Under the pieces are notes generated by a model. The model saw only the letters and a program-made list of their open reading frames with translations. It was not told the origin of the DNA and did not search any database. The translations under genes and the position numbers were made by a program. From assembly GCF_018998565.1 (NCBI RefSeq), contig NZ_JAHNZO010000009.1, forward strand, positions 1 to 64,000: a DNA stretch of 64,000 nucleotides, in the 5' to 3' direction. The stretch comes from Paenibacillus oleatilyticus. GTDB taxonomy: Bacteria > Bacillota > Bacilli > Paenibacillales > NBRC-103111. This document shows, piece by piece, positions 26,716-35,558 of the stretch (position 1 is the stretch's first letter; every line of letters starts with the position of its first letter).

Positions 26716-27216
26716 ATGTTCTCAAAATGGCTATCGAACAAGTCGAAGACGAACCGGCTGGAAATCGCGTCTCCGATAACGGGCAAGGCGGTAGAGCTCG
26801 AACAGGTTCCCGACGAAGCGTTCGCGGGCAAGCATATGGGCGAAGGAGTTGCCATCGAGCCGACGGAAGGCAAGCTGGTCGCTCCGTTCGACGGCACGGT
26901 CGCGCATCGGATCGACACGAATCACGCGTTGATTCTGGAGCATGAGTCGGGCGTTCAGCTCCTGGTTCATATCGGGATCAATACGGTGGCGCTGCGTGGC
27001 GAAGGCTTTACGTCCCACGTATCGACGGGCGACAAGGTGACGGCCGGCCAGACGCTGATCGAATTCGATATTGAGCGTATTCAGGAAGCGGGCTACCCGC
27101 TGATTACCCCGGTTATCATCGCCAACGGCGAAGAAAGCGTGTCGGCCGTGGAATACCGACTGGGACCGGTTCGTGCGGGAGACGCCGGACTGCTGAGCGC
27201 GGTTTTAAAAAAATAA
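26716..27216 (+). CDS. PTS EIIA component, glucose family (Crr-like)
   Basis: Stand-alone EIIA of the glucose superfamily, 166 residues. It accepts phosphate from HPr on the histidine in LLVHIGINTVALRGEGF, with the second active-site histidine in TNHALILEHESG. The substrate-specific EIICB encoded next lacks its own IIA domain, so this protein completes the relay. AGGAGG precedes ATG 26716, three bases after the antiterminator stop, showing tight operon structure. Confidence 0.93.
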   Translation: MFSKWLSNKSKTNRLEIASPITGKAVELEQVPDEAFAGKHMGEGVAIEPTEGKLVAPFDGTVAHRIDTNHALILEHESGVQLLVHIGINTVALRGEGFTSHVSTGDKVTAGQTLIEFDIERIQEAGYPLITPVIIANGEESVSAVEYRLGPVRAGDAGLLSAVLKK

Positions 27217-27245
27217 CATAACCATTTCGAAAGGGTTGAGTGATT

Positions 27246-28712
27246 ATGCTCGCTTCTTTGCAGAAAGTCGGAAAAGCCCTGATGCTTCCCGTCGCCGTTC
27301 TTCCGGCGGCCGCCATCCTGATGCGGTTCGGGAATATTGATTACGTCAAAGACTTTCATATGGGGGATAGCGTCGGCGGGTTTTTGAACCAGTATATCGC
27401 GCCGTTCCTGAACGCCGGCGGCTCCGCCATATTCGATAACCTGCCGCTGATTTTCGCGGTCGGCATCGCGATTGCTTTCATCGGAGACGCAGTCGCGTCG
27501 TTGGCTGCTGTAATCGCTTACTTGGTATTGACCAACGTATTGTCCAAAATTCCCGCGGCTTTCCCGATGCTTGTCGATAAAGACGTGAAGCTGAACATGG
27601 GCGTGCTCGGCGGCATTCTCGCAGGGGCGCTGGCATCGTATTTTTATAAAAAGTATCACAATATCAAGCTGCCTGATTGGTTAGGCTTTTTCAGCGGCAA
27701 GCGGTTTGTGCCGATCATTACCTCGCTTGCGATGGTGCTGATCGGGATCGTGTTCGGAATTATCTGGGGACCGATTCAGCATGCGCTGGACGAACTCGGA
27801 CGCTTCATCGTCGGCTTGGGCGGCTTCGGGGCCGCAGGGTATATGCTCGGCAACCGGTTGCTGCTTCCGTTCGGCCTGCATCACGTGCTGAACTCAATCG
27901 CCTGGTTCCAGATCGGCGACTTTACGGATGCGACCGGCCAAGTGATTCACGGGGACTTGTACCGCTTCTTCAAAGGCGACAAGTCGGCCGGGATGTTCAT
28001 GACGGGATTCTTCCCGATGATGATGTTCGCGCTCCCGGCTGCCGCGCTCGCGATGGTGCATACGGCGAAGCCGGAAAAGCGCAAAATCGTAGCGTCCATG
28101 CTGTTCGGAACGGCATTCGCCTCGTTCCTGACCGGAATTACGGAGCCGCTGGAATTCGCCTTCATGTTCCTCGCTCCTGCTTTGTATGCCGTACACGCCG
28201 TACTGGCCGGGGTAGCCGGTTATGTCACGTATGCGCTTGGCATTAAGCACGGCTTCGGGTTCTCGGCAGGCTTCATCGACTATGCGCTTAACTACCCGCT
28301 GGCAACGAAGCCGCTCTTGATTATCCCGATCGGTCTTGCGTTTGCGGTCGTCTATTACTTCATGTTCCGCATCCTGATCGTGAAGCTGAATCTGAAGACG
28401 CCGGGGCGGGAGGACGACGACATCGTCGAGGCTGCTGCCGTAGAAACGGGAGCGGCGTCTGCGGGCAAAACGCCGGTCTCTCAAAAGGCAGGCCAAGTCC
28501 TGGCTTCCATCGGCGGCGCCGACAATATCGTAGGATTGGACGCCTGCATTACCCGGCTTCGGCTGGTTGTGAAGGACGAAGCGGCGGTTGACGACAAAGC
28601 GCTGAAGGGGCTGGGCGCCTCCGGCGTCATGCGGCTCGGTCAAGGCGCGGTGCAGGTTATTTTCGGACCGCAATCCGAGCAGTTGAAAGACGAGATTAAG
28701 AAGATCATGTAG
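27246..28712 (+). CDS. nagP: PTS EIICB, N-acetylglucosamine type (NagE/NagP-like)
   Basis: Membrane permease and phosphotransferase of 488 residues. The IIC domain (about 1-385) has some ten helices and the blocks GGSAIFDNLPLIFAVGIAIAF, NSIAWFQIGDFTDATGQVIH and TGITEPLEFAFMFLAP, which resemble NagE more than PtsG (compare LNTIAWFQIGEFTNAAGTVFHGD in E. coli NagE, from memory). The IIB domain (about 405-488) carries the phosphocysteine Cys434 in GLDACITRLRL. The predicted reaction is uptake of N-acetylglucosamine as the 6-phosphate. I chose ATG 27246 over GTG 27240, with AAAGGG ten bases upstream. Glucose or a related sugar remains possible. Confidence 0.87.
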   Translation: MLASLQKVGKALMLPVAVLPAAAILMRFGNIDYVKDFHMGDSVGGFLNQYIAPFLNAGGSAIFDNLPLIFAVGIAIAFIGDAVASLAAVIAYLVLTNVLSKIPAAFPMLVDKDVKLNMGVLGGILAGALASYFYKKYHNIKLPDWLGFFSGKRFVPIITSLAMVLIGIVFGIIWGPIQHALDELGRFIVGLGGFGAAGYMLGNRLLLPFGLHHVLNSIAWFQIGDFTDATGQVIHGDLYRFFKGDKSAGMFMTGFFPMMMFALPAAALAMVHTAKPEKRKIVASMLFGTAFASFLTGITEPLEFAFMFLAPALYAVHAVLAGVAGYVTYALGIKHGFGFSAGFIDYALNYPLATKPLLIIPIGLAFAVVYYFMFRILIVKLNLKTPGREDDDIVEAAAVETGAASAGKTPVSQKAGQVLASIGGADNIVGLDACITRLRLVVKDEAAVDDKALKGLGASGVMRLGQGAVQVIFGPQSEQLKDEIKKIM

Positions 28713-28780
28713 ATTTGCCTGCTGCAGGCAATCATTCAGATAGAGAAATATAAACTATACGGAACAAGGAGTGCAGAGCG

Positions 28781-29062
28781 ATGCAAAACGACTATATTGT
28801 TCAAAACCTGTTGGGACTTCACGTACGTCCCGCCAAAAAAATTGTGGAGGCGGCCGGACGCTATAAGGAATGCAACATCTTTTTGGAAAAGTCGGGTAAG
28901 CGCGTCAGCGCAAAAAGCCTGGTAAACGTGCTCACCATCGGCGCCAAGCACGGAGACACGGTCACGCTCATTACCGAGGGGGAGCAGGAAGAAGCGGCGC
29001 AGGAGGAGATCGGCCGCATTCTGGCCGAATATTCCGAAGCGCCGGCCCGGAAGGAGGGGTAA
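28781..29062 (+). CDS. ptsH: Phosphocarrier protein HPr
   Basis: General PTS phosphocarrier, 93 residues. The active-site histidine is His14 in GLHVRPAKK and the regulatory serine is Ser46 in SAKSLVNVLTIGAKHG, so it could be a substrate of HPr kinase and a CcpA cofactor. It lies two bases before ptsI. Some residues around Ser46 differ from Bacillus HPr, and the chromosome may carry another, housekeeping ptsHI. Confidence 0.92.
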   Translation: MQNDYIVQNLLGLHVRPAKKIVEAAGRYKECNIFLEKSGKRVSAKSLVNVLTIGAKHGDTVTLITEGEQEEAAQEEIGRILAEYSEAPARKEG

Positions 29063-29064
29063 CC

Positions 29065-30801
29065 GTGCGGCTGCAGGGAATTGCCGCGGCGCCGGGGATT
29101 GCGATCGGCGTCGCGAAAGTGATGCGGGAGGAGCAGCGGCCGGAGCGGCTTCCAATCCGGGCGGAAGAGACGGACACCGAGCTGGAACGGCTGGCTGAGG
29201 CGATCCGCCGGGCGGACGAGGAGCTGCAGGAGATCGGCCGGGACTTGACGGACCGGGGCCGGGAGCAGGAAGCGGAAATTTTTGAAGGCCACCGGCTGTT
29301 CCTTCAGGATGAAGAGCTGATCGGCAAGGCTCAGACGATGATCCGCGAGGAGCGAATCTGCGCGGAAGCGGCGCTGGACGAAGCGATGCAGGAGACCGTC
29401 GCGCTGCTGGAAAGCCTGGACGACGAATATTTGCGGGAGAGAGCTGCGGATATCCGCGACGTGACGCGCCGTGTGATCCGCAAGCTGCTCCATGCTGACG
29501 AGCCTTTGGATACGCGCTTGACGGATGAGCCCTTCATTCTGATCGCGGATGAGCTGACGCCTTCGCAGACGGCCCAGCTTGATCCGAAAGCGACGGCGGG
29601 CTTCGTCACTGCTTCCGGCGGCAAGACGTCGCATTCCGCCATATTGGCCCGCTCGCTCGGCATTCCGGCGATCGTCGGCTTGGGCGAGAGCCTGTTCCAG
29701 GTGCAGGACGGCCAGCGGATTGTCGTCGACGGCCGCGAAGGCGTCGTGCTCGTCGCTCCGGCAGAGGAGCAGCTTGTTGCCTACCGCCAAAAAGCAAGCG
29801 AGCAGCAGGCGTTGGCCGAACGGTACCGCGCGTTTGTAGACTGCCCGTCTGTGACGCTGGACGGCGCGAGCGTCGAGCTCGTCGCCAACATCGGCTCGCC
29901 GGCCGATGCGGAAGCGGCCGCGCACGGCGGGGCCGAAGGCGTAGGGCTGTTCCGCACGGAGTTTCTATACATGGGCCGCGATTCGCTGCCGACGGAGGAA
30001 GAGCAGTACGAAGCGTATGCGGCGGCGGCCCGGGCCTTCGGACCGGAGGCGCCGATCGTGATCCGCACGATGGATATCGGCGGGGACAAGGAGCTGCCGC
30101 TGCTGGAGCTGCCGAAGGAAGAGAACCCGTTCCTCGGCTACCGGGCGATCCGCATTTGCCTGGACCGGCCGGAGCTGTTCAAGACGCAGCTTCGCGCCAT
30201 TTTGCGGGCCAGCGCAGAGGCGAACGTCAAGATCATGTTCCCGATGATCGCTTCGCTTCGCGAATGGAGACGGGCCAAGGCTGTTCTGGAGGAAGCCAAA
30301 ACGGAGCTGCGGGCCGAAGGCCGGGCGTTCCGGGACGATCTGGAGACGGGCATCATGATCGAGGTACCGGGAGCGGCGCTGATGGCGGACCGGTTGGCCA
30401 AGGAAGTCGATTTCTTCAGCATCGGGACCAACGATCTCGTGCAGTATACGATGGCGGCCGACCGGATGAATCCGAAGCTGGCGCAATTGAACGATCCGCT
30501 TCAGCCTGCGGTGCTGCGTTTGATCGATCAGGTCATCCGCGCGGCGGCGCGGGAAGGCAAATGGGTCGGGATGTGCGGGGAAATGGCGGGGCAGCCGCAC
30601 GCGGTGCCGATTTTGCTCGGCATGGGGCTGCACGAGTTCAGCATGAGCGGCGTCCATGTGGCGCGTACGCGGGCGCTTATCGCGAAGCTGGACCGGAGCG
30701 AGATGGGCCAGCTGGCGGAAGCGGTACTTGAGCTGAGCGATCCGGACGAAGTTCGAAGCGAGATCGAATCGCAGCTTCCTTGGCTGCGCGAGTACTTATA
30801 G
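29065..30801 (+). CDS. ptsI: PTS Enzyme I (phosphoenolpyruvate-protein phosphotransferase)
   Basis: Transfers phosphate from phosphoenolpyruvate to HPr. Full length at 578 residues. The phosphohistidine is His190 in TASGGKTSHSAILARSLGIPA; the C-terminal PEP-binding barrel has GVGLFRTEFLYMGRD, IRTMDIGGDKELP and the catalytic cysteine in WVGMCGEMAGQP. The start is GTG 29065 with GGAGGGG just upstream. Last gene of the PTS operon and followed by a strong terminator. Confidence 0.95.
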   Translation: MRLQGIAAAPGIAIGVAKVMREEQRPERLPIRAEETDTELERLAEAIRRADEELQEIGRDLTDRGREQEAEIFEGHRLFLQDEELIGKAQTMIREERICAEAALDEAMQETVALLESLDDEYLRERAADIRDVTRRVIRKLLHADEPLDTRLTDEPFILIADELTPSQTAQLDPKATAGFVTASGGKTSHSAILARSLGIPAIVGLGESLFQVQDGQRIVVDGREGVVLVAPAEEQLVAYRQKASEQQALAERYRAFVDCPSVTLDGASVELVANIGSPADAEAAAHGGAEGVGLFRTEFLYMGRDSLPTEEEQYEAYAAAARAFGPEAPIVIRTMDIGGDKELPLLELPKEENPFLGYRAIRICLDRPELFKTQLRAILRASAEANVKIMFPMIASLREWRRAKAVLEEAKTELRAEGRAFRDDLETGIMIEVPGAALMADRLAKEVDFFSIGTNDLVQYTMAADRMNPKLAQLNDPLQPAVLRLIDQVIRAAAREGKWVGMCGEMAGQPHAVPILLGMGLHEFSMSGVHVARTRALIAKLDRSEMGQLAEAVLELSDPDEVRSEIESQLPWLREYL

Positions 30802-30807
30802 AAGTTA

Positions 30808-30849
30808 AAGCACGGCGCAGAGGCGTAGGAGCCCGCGCCGTGCTTTTTT
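30808..30849 (+). terminator. Terminator of the PTS operon
   Basis: Stem AAAGCACGGCGC ... GCGCCGTGCTTT followed by a T-run, just after ptsI. Confidence 0.92.
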
Positions 30850-30868
30850 TCTGGAACGAACTGTAAAC

Positions 30869-30906
30869 TTGACGGTGCCTTTTGCGAACATTACAATAGG
30901 TAGTGT
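30869..30906 (+). promoter_or_regulatory. Promoter and BlaI-type operator of the BlaI/M56 operon
   Basis: TTGACG (30869-30874) and TACAAT (30892-30897) are 17 bp apart. The -10 lies inside the imperfect palindrome ACATTAC-aatag-GTAGTGT (30888-30906). The same palindrome, perfect, occurs at 32250-32268 before doxX. TACA/TGTA-containing dyads are typical BlaI/MecI sites. Confidence 0.8.
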
Positions 30907-30917
30907 GAGGTGCTTTC

Positions 30918-31331
30918 ATGAAAATACATTCATTCAAAACGAACGAAAGCGGATTAAACCGCTTTTTCGGACCTCTGGAAGCGAAAATCATGCATATCCT
31001 GTGGAACGGTCCGGAGATGGCGATCAAAGACGTGCAGGCGAGGCTGGTCAAGGAGCAGGCAATCAATTTCAACACGGTGATGACGGTCATGAACCGGCTG
31101 GTGGACAAGGGCGTGCTGCGCAAAAGAGCGGAAGGGCGCGTTTCCTTATTCCAGCCTACCCAATCGCTGGAGCAGTTTCTCGAAACCCAATCCAAAGAGC
31201 TGACGAACGATTTGCTTGAAGAATTCGGACCGCTTGTCGTGAACCATATGCTGGACGCCTTGGAAGAAGCGGACCCGGCGCTTATTGAGCAGCTGGAGCA
31301 AAAAATTCAAGCTCTGAAAAAGGAAAGATAG
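30918..31331 (+). CDS. BlaI/MecI/CopY-family repressor
   Basis: Winged-helix repressor of 137 residues. The DNA-binding half (LNRFFGPLEAKIMHILWNGPEMAIKDVQ ... NTVMTVMNRLVDKGVLRKRAEGR) matches the family, followed by a dimerisation helix region (about 80-137). Family members are inactivated by proteolysis through a paired M56 membrane peptidase, encoded here three bases downstream. The operator palindrome overlaps its own promoter, indicating autoregulation. Confidence 0.92.
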   Translation: MKIHSFKTNESGLNRFFGPLEAKIMHILWNGPEMAIKDVQARLVKEQAINFNTVMTVMNRLVDKGVLRKRAEGRVSLFQPTQSLEQFLETQSKELTNDLLEEFGPLVVNHMLDALEEADPALIEQLEQKIQALKKER

Positions 31332-31334
31332 CCT

Positions 31335-32183
31335 ATGTGGGAAAAACGTTCCAGGACCCTCTTCCTTACGGGCCTTGGGTTGTCGGCCCTGATCATGTCC
31401 CAAATTATCGCGTATGCGCTGCATTTGCTGTTCGGCTTGGAACTCAAGCATAACCTGATCCAATTTTGCGCCACTACGGCGAGCATTTACGGCCTGGACG
31501 GGCTGGTGTACGCCTTCGACATTGTCGTACTCTACACTCTGCTGCTGACCGTCGGACTCATCGTCCAGCAGCAATGGGCGTCGTGGCGCACGTTCCGGCG
31601 CTTGCAAAGCAAACGGGACGAACGGATGACGGCGGAATTGAACGAGCAGTACGGCAGCGGCGGCGAGCCGATTCTGGTCGTCGCGTGCGAGGAGCCGCGG
31701 GCGTTTACGATGAACCTGCTGAACCCGAAAGTCGTTTTATCGACAGGGTTGATCCGGCTGCTGGATGCAAAGGAGCTGGAGGCGGTCATCCATCATGAAA
31801 TGTATCACCGGAAGCACGGCGATCCGCTCAAAACGTTCGTGCTGTCCCTCTGCTCGTCGGTCATGGGATACGTCCCGCTGCTCCGCTGGGTGCACCAGAA
31901 ATACCGGACCGTTCGCGAGGTGCTCGCGGACAACTATGCCATCGAACAGCTCGGTTCGTCCGTAGAGATCGGCAGCGCCTTGCTGAAGCTCCTGAAGCAT
32001 AGAAAGTCGGAGACGATGGTGTTTTCCTACGTCTCGTTCGCAGACAACTCGATCAACTGCCGCATTCAGTTAATTTTGGACCCGCAATACGAGATTCCGT
32101 TCAAATTGCCGCTGAAGCTGACCATGATTTCTTTCCATGCGGTGCTTTTGCTTGGCGCGATGTTTTTCTTCGCCACCCTCTAA
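31335..32183 (+). CDS. M56-family membrane metallopeptidase (BlaR1/MecR1-like, no sensor domain)
   Basis: Membrane peptidase of 282 residues with about four helices. The zinc motif HEXXH is present in EAVIHHEMYHRKHGDPL, with a further acidic segment in REVLADNYAIEQL. It lacks the extracellular penicillin-binding sensor domain of BlaR1/MecR1, so the signal is probably something other than beta-lactam, or is sensed by the membrane part. It is paired with the BlaI-type repressor upstream and presumably triggers its removal. Confidence 0.9.
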   Translation: MWEKRSRTLFLTGLGLSALIMSQIIAYALHLLFGLELKHNLIQFCATTASIYGLDGLVYAFDIVVLYTLLLTVGLIVQQQWASWRTFRRLQSKRDERMTAELNEQYGSGGEPILVVACEEPRAFTMNLLNPKVVLSTGLIRLLDAKELEAVIHHEMYHRKHGDPLKTFVLSLCSSVMGYVPLLRWVHQKYRTVREVLADNYAIEQLGSSVEIGSALLKLLKHRKSETMVFSYVSFADNSINCRIQLILDPQYEIPFKLPLKLTMISFHAVLLLGAMFFFATL

Positions 32184-32249
32184 TCGTGCAGTAAAGAACC
32201 GCTGCGCAGGCGGATTATTTTACCGGCCGGCGCATTTTTTTGCGGTCGG

Positions 32250-32268
32250 ACACTACAATAAGTAGTGT
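32250..32268. promoter_or_regulatory. Perfect BlaI-type operator upstream of the DoxX gene
   Basis: ACACTAC-aataa-GTAGTGT, a perfect 7-bp dyad identical in design to the one at 30888-30906. It encloses a TACAAT -10-like box, so a bound repressor would block a promoter reading into doxX. Confidence 0.8.
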
Positions 32269-32377
32269 GCCGTGATTAGGAGGTGACGCGGATCGAATGA
32301 AGCAGGGCGGATGAAGGGAGCGGTTGGTCCTCGAGTCAGCCTGAAATCAGAATTTAATTCAAGGAGGAATAGGTGAA

Positions 32378-32782
32378 ATGACCATGTTTTCTGAACTGGG
32401 AGCTTTAATTGTACGTATCGTCTTGGGCGTGACTTTTCTTTTGCACGGGCTGCAAAAATTTCAATCGGGGATTGAAAAAGCCGCAGGCTTCTTTCAAAGC
32501 GTCGGGTTGCCCGGTTTTCTGGCCTATGCGGTCGGCGGCATCGAACTGATCGGCGGCATTTGCATGATTCTCGGTCTGGGCGTGCGCGTATTTGGCGCAT
32601 TGTTTTCGATCATTATGCTTGGCGCGATCCTGACCGTCAAGCTGCCGCAGGGCTTTGTCGGCGGGTATGAGCTGGATCTTGCGCTGTTCGCCATGTCCCT
32701 GCACCTGCTGATCAGCGGGAACCGTGTGCTGGCGGTGGACAGCTTGTTCCGCAAGCGAAGCACGGAGGGGGCGAGCGCCTAG
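32378..32782 (+). CDS. DoxX-family membrane protein
   Basis: 134-residue protein with four predicted helices and the family signature LIVRIVLGVTFLLHGLQKF ... GGIELIGGICMILGLGVR. DoxX proteins are linked to redox or thiol stress and quinone metabolism; the exact activity here is unknown. AAGGAGG precedes ATG 32378. The operator 110 bp upstream ties it to the BlaI/M56 module. A strong terminator follows. Confidence 0.9.
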   Translation: MTMFSELGALIVRIVLGVTFLLHGLQKFQSGIEKAAGFFQSVGLPGFLAYAVGGIELIGGICMILGLGVRVFGALFSIIMLGAILTVKLPQGFVGGYELDLALFAMSLHLLISGNRVLAVDSLFRKRSTEGASA

Positions 32783-32822
32783 CGCGCTTTCGCGATTGTG
32801 CAGCATATGGGCCATATACGAG

Positions 32823-32871
32823 GGCTGTCTCAAAAAAGTAGAGCGATTTACTTGAGAGACAGCCTTTTTTC
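32823..32871 (+). terminator. Terminator after the DoxX gene
   Basis: Arms GGCTGTCTC and GAGAGACAGCC followed by TTTTTT. Confidence 0.85.
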
Positions 32872-32923
32872 TATAGCTGTGCAGAACCGTTCTGTTATGT
32901 CGAGCGGATGGATAGAGAAGATG

Positions 32924-32953
32924 TTGACAACAACTTAACCCGCATAATAATAT
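32924..32953 (+). promoter_or_regulatory. Candidate promoter of the MBL-fold gene
   Basis: Perfect TTGACA (32924-32929) and TAATAT (32948-32953) with an 18-bp spacer, 38 bp before the start codon. Confidence 0.65.
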
Positions 32954-32990
32954 TACTTTGCGTAAAAATTTTATTTTACGGAGGCTCGAT

Positions 32991-33659
32991 ATGATGGAAA
33001 TTTCAAAGGGAGTAGAAATGCTTCATCTCGATTTTCATGGGAATATGATTCACCCCATTCTTTTGTGGGATCGAGAAATGGCTGTTTTAATTGACACAGG
33101 ATTCCCAGGGCAAATTGAAGATTTACGCGCGGCCATGGAAAAGGCAGAAGTGTCGTTCGACAAACTAAAAGTTGTGATTTTAACGCATCAGGATGTGGAT
33201 CATATAGGCAGTCTTCCCGACATTTTGCAGGAGTGCGGTCATCATGTTAAAGTTTATGCGCACGAACTGGATAAGCCGTATATTCAGGGGGAGCTACCCC
33301 TTTTAAAAGACGGTCATCTTGAAAATCCCCCGAAAGGCAGAGTAGACGATACCTTGAGTGACGGCCAGGAGCTGCCGTTTTGCGGCGGGATTCGCGTCAT
33401 CCATACTCCCGGGCATACTCCCGGTCATATCAGCCTTTATTTAAGGCAAAGCAAGACTCTCATTGCCGGGGATTCGATGTACAGTGTAAACGGGATTCTC
33501 GGGGGAATTCATGTCCCGACGACACCGGATATGAATACAGCTCGTCTTTCTTTAAAAAAGTATTTGGACCTCGACATTGCATCCGTGGTTTGTTATCACG
33601 GGGGAATAAGCAATGTAAATGTTAAGGATCAGATAGTAGGTCTTTGCCAAAACAGCTGA
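32991..33659 (+). CDS. Metallo-beta-lactamase-fold hydrolase
   Basis: 222-residue member of the MBL-fold superfamily. Metal ligands are visible in ILTHQDVDHIG (HXDXDH form), VIHTPGHTPGHISLYL, LIAGDSM and VVCYHGG. It is soluble, and the substrate is not predictable; such proteins act on thioesters, lactones or similar. CGGAGG lies six bases before ATG 32991 (ATG 32994 also possible). The gene is clearly more AT-rich than its neighbours, suggesting later acquisition. It converges with the next gene with a single base between them and no obvious terminator. Confidence 0.88.
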   Translation: MMEISKGVEMLHLDFHGNMIHPILLWDREMAVLIDTGFPGQIEDLRAAMEKAEVSFDKLKVVILTHQDVDHIGSLPDILQECGHHVKVYAHELDKPYIQGELPLLKDGHLENPPKGRVDDTLSDGQELPFCGGIRVIHTPGHTPGHISLYLRQSKTLIAGDSMYSVNGILGGIHVPTTPDMNTARLSLKKYLDLDIASVVCYHGGISNVNVKDQIVGLCQNS

Positions 33660-33660
33660 T

Positions 33661-34884
33661 TCAGCCAAAGAAACGGTCCGCCAGCGGAAGCTCCCCGATG
33701 AAATAAGTGCCGCCCGCTTCGTAGGTTTCTCCTGCGGCGGCGGTATAACGATCGAATACTTGCGGATACAGCTTCTGCATGCTCGCGTCGCGGTGCTGCA
33801 GCCAAACGATCGAGCCGGCGGCTCTGCGTCCCGGCATGCCCTGCCTGAACGCGTTGGCGATGTCGTGAATCGTCATCGCGACCATCGTATCAGGCTCTCC
33901 GTTCGTTCCGGCGCTGTTATGCACGTAGGCATAGCTCGACGATTGATCGTTTTCCGTCAGGTCTGTCGTACTGCCATCCGTAGCGACGGCGTCATACGAC
34001 CTCCCGCAGCCGGTGAGAAGCTTGGCCGCGAACGAACCGGGCACGGGGAACATCATGCCGTAGCCTGTCGAAATCGTAACCGGACGAAGCCATTTGACCT
34101 TCGATTTGACCGATACGCCGCTTGCCGAAGCCGTATGCACGCAATCGATCTCGGCAAGCGGATTGCCGGGATCAGAGGGGTGTCTGCCGAGCATGCGCTG
34201 TACGATTTTTACCGATTTGACGGGTCGGAAGGACGTCTCCGGAGTCCAATCGACAATCTCCGTATCATCGAAATAGATGCGCTGGGCAACGGCGTAGACG
34301 GTGCCGACGTTGACATGCTCGGGCAGCCACTGCGTCGGGAGGGCGGAGCCCGCAGGCGTAACAGAGAAGGCAAATTCCTTGTTGCTCCAGGAATGCAGCA
34401 CGTCAAATTGCTTGCTTGCGTGGACTGCGCCGGATGGGGGATTTACCGGGGTCATGACCGATACGGACCCGTTCATCAGCTTGATGAAATCGTCATTCAG
34501 ATCTTTGGCGAACGCGTAATGGGCGCACCGCTTTCCCTTAAACGGAATGAGCACTTCCAGGGCGCGGTTTCCGGAAACTTTCGCGTAAAGCGTGGCCGCC
34601 GTTTCGTTATGCTCCCGAAGCAGCCGGACGAAGTCGACTTGCGGCGGATAAGCAGCGCCTTCTTGCAGCGGGGAATCCGCGGGAGGATTGGTGTAAACGC
34701 TTTCGAAAACGCTGGCGCCAGCCCCGGCACCGCTTACGTTTGGCCGGAGCAGAGTTCCGCAAGCAAGCGTCGCGCCCGCCATACCAATGGAAGCGAGCAG
34801 CGTTCTCCTTGTCAGACGTTTTCCGCGAATGGGGTTCTTCGTTCCGGCGTTTTCCGGAACATCGGGTTTCACCCATTTTTCCAT
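33661..34884 (-). CDS. Exported protein with Tat-like signal, unknown function
   Basis: 407-residue product that I do not recognise. Near the N-terminus, KRLTRRTLLASIGMAGATLACG resembles a twin-arginine signal with a hydrophobic stretch and could end in a lipobox-like Cys. The mature part is mixed alpha/beta without repeats, including GKRCAHYAFAKDLNDDFIKL and an Asn/Ser-rich centre. I chose the ATG at 34884, eight bases after AAAGGAG; one more ATG lies two codons upstream. The gene is isolated, converging on the MBL-fold gene. Confidence 0.75.
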   Translation of the reverse strand: MEKWVKPDVPENAGTKNPIRGKRLTRRTLLASIGMAGATLACGTLLRPNVSGAGAGASVFESVYTNPPADSPLQEGAAYPPQVDFVRLLREHNETAATLYAKVSGNRALEVLIPFKGKRCAHYAFAKDLNDDFIKLMNGSVSVMTPVNPPSGAVHASKQFDVLHSWSNKEFAFSVTPAGSALPTQWLPEHVNVGTVYAVAQRIYFDDTEIVDWTPETSFRPVKSVKIVQRMLGRHPSDPGNPLAEIDCVHTASASGVSVKSKVKWLRPVTISTGYGMMFPVPGSFAAKLLTGCGRSYDAVATDGSTTDLTENDQSSSYAYVHNSAGTNGEPDTMVAMTIHDIANAFRQGMPGRRAAGSIVWLQHRDASMQKLYPQVFDRYTAAAGETYEAGGTYFIGELPLADRFFG

Positions 34885-35111
34885 AGACATCGCTCCTTTT
34901 CTTAACGTTATCATACCAGCCCTGCTTGTCTTTTTCTTTGCCCGATTATTCGGGAAATTTGCACTTCAGCATCGGTGGTAGCGCAATACTGGTTCGGGAT
35001 CGAACGCTGTCGATCCGGATTGGAGTATGGTATAGTTGGAACGTAGGGGGCATAGGAGCAGCGCCGGAAAAAGAAGTCGAACTACATCATTATAGGAGAC
35101 TTACTCAAATC

Positions 35112-35558
35112 ATGGAAAAGAAAAACGTACATTTCGGCGGCGTGCTGGCCGGCATTTTGGTGGATCAGGTCACTTCGTTCGTCTCTTCGCTGCTGATCGG
35201 CACGATCTACATCACGTCCAACCATATCAGTCCGAGCGAAATTTCCAAGGTGTATGCGAATACGCCGATTTTGGCGATTTACCTGCTTGTCGGCTTGTTC
35301 TGCACGGGGCTCGGCGGGTATGTAGCGGCTTCGGTGGCGAAGCGGGATGCCTATTTCCACGCTTCGATTATCGGCGTCGTGGGAGCCGCGATCGGCTTTT
35401 ATTATTCCTTCGCCAACGCCGAGGTTCCCTTATGGTATCATCTCATCGGCTTCGTGGCCGTCATTCCCGCCGCCTTGCTGGGAGGTCATGCCGCTTTCGT
35501 GAAAAGACGGCGGGCCAACCCGGACAAGCCGTCCGGCAGCGGAGCGAAGCCGGGTTGA
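35112..35558 (+). CDS. Small polytopic membrane protein, unknown function
   Basis: 148-residue protein with about four hydrophobic helices (GVLAGILVDQVTSFVSSLLIG, ILAIYLLVGLFCTGLGGYVAAS, ASIIGVVGAAIGFYYSF, LIGFVAVIPAALLGGHAAF) and a basic, Pro/Gly-rich tail. ATG 35112 is the first codon that fits; TAGGAG lies 15 bases upstream, a long spacer. The frame is open further upstream but that part is not membrane-like. The stop codon lies inside the left hairpin of repeat copy C. Confidence 0.7.
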   Translation: MEKKNVHFGGVLAGILVDQVTSFVSSLLIGTIYITSNHISPSEISKVYANTPILAIYLLVGLFCTGLGGYVAASVAKRDAYFHASIIGVVGAAIGFYYSFANAEVPLWYHLIGFVAVIPAALLGGHAAFVKRRRANPDKPSGSGAKPG

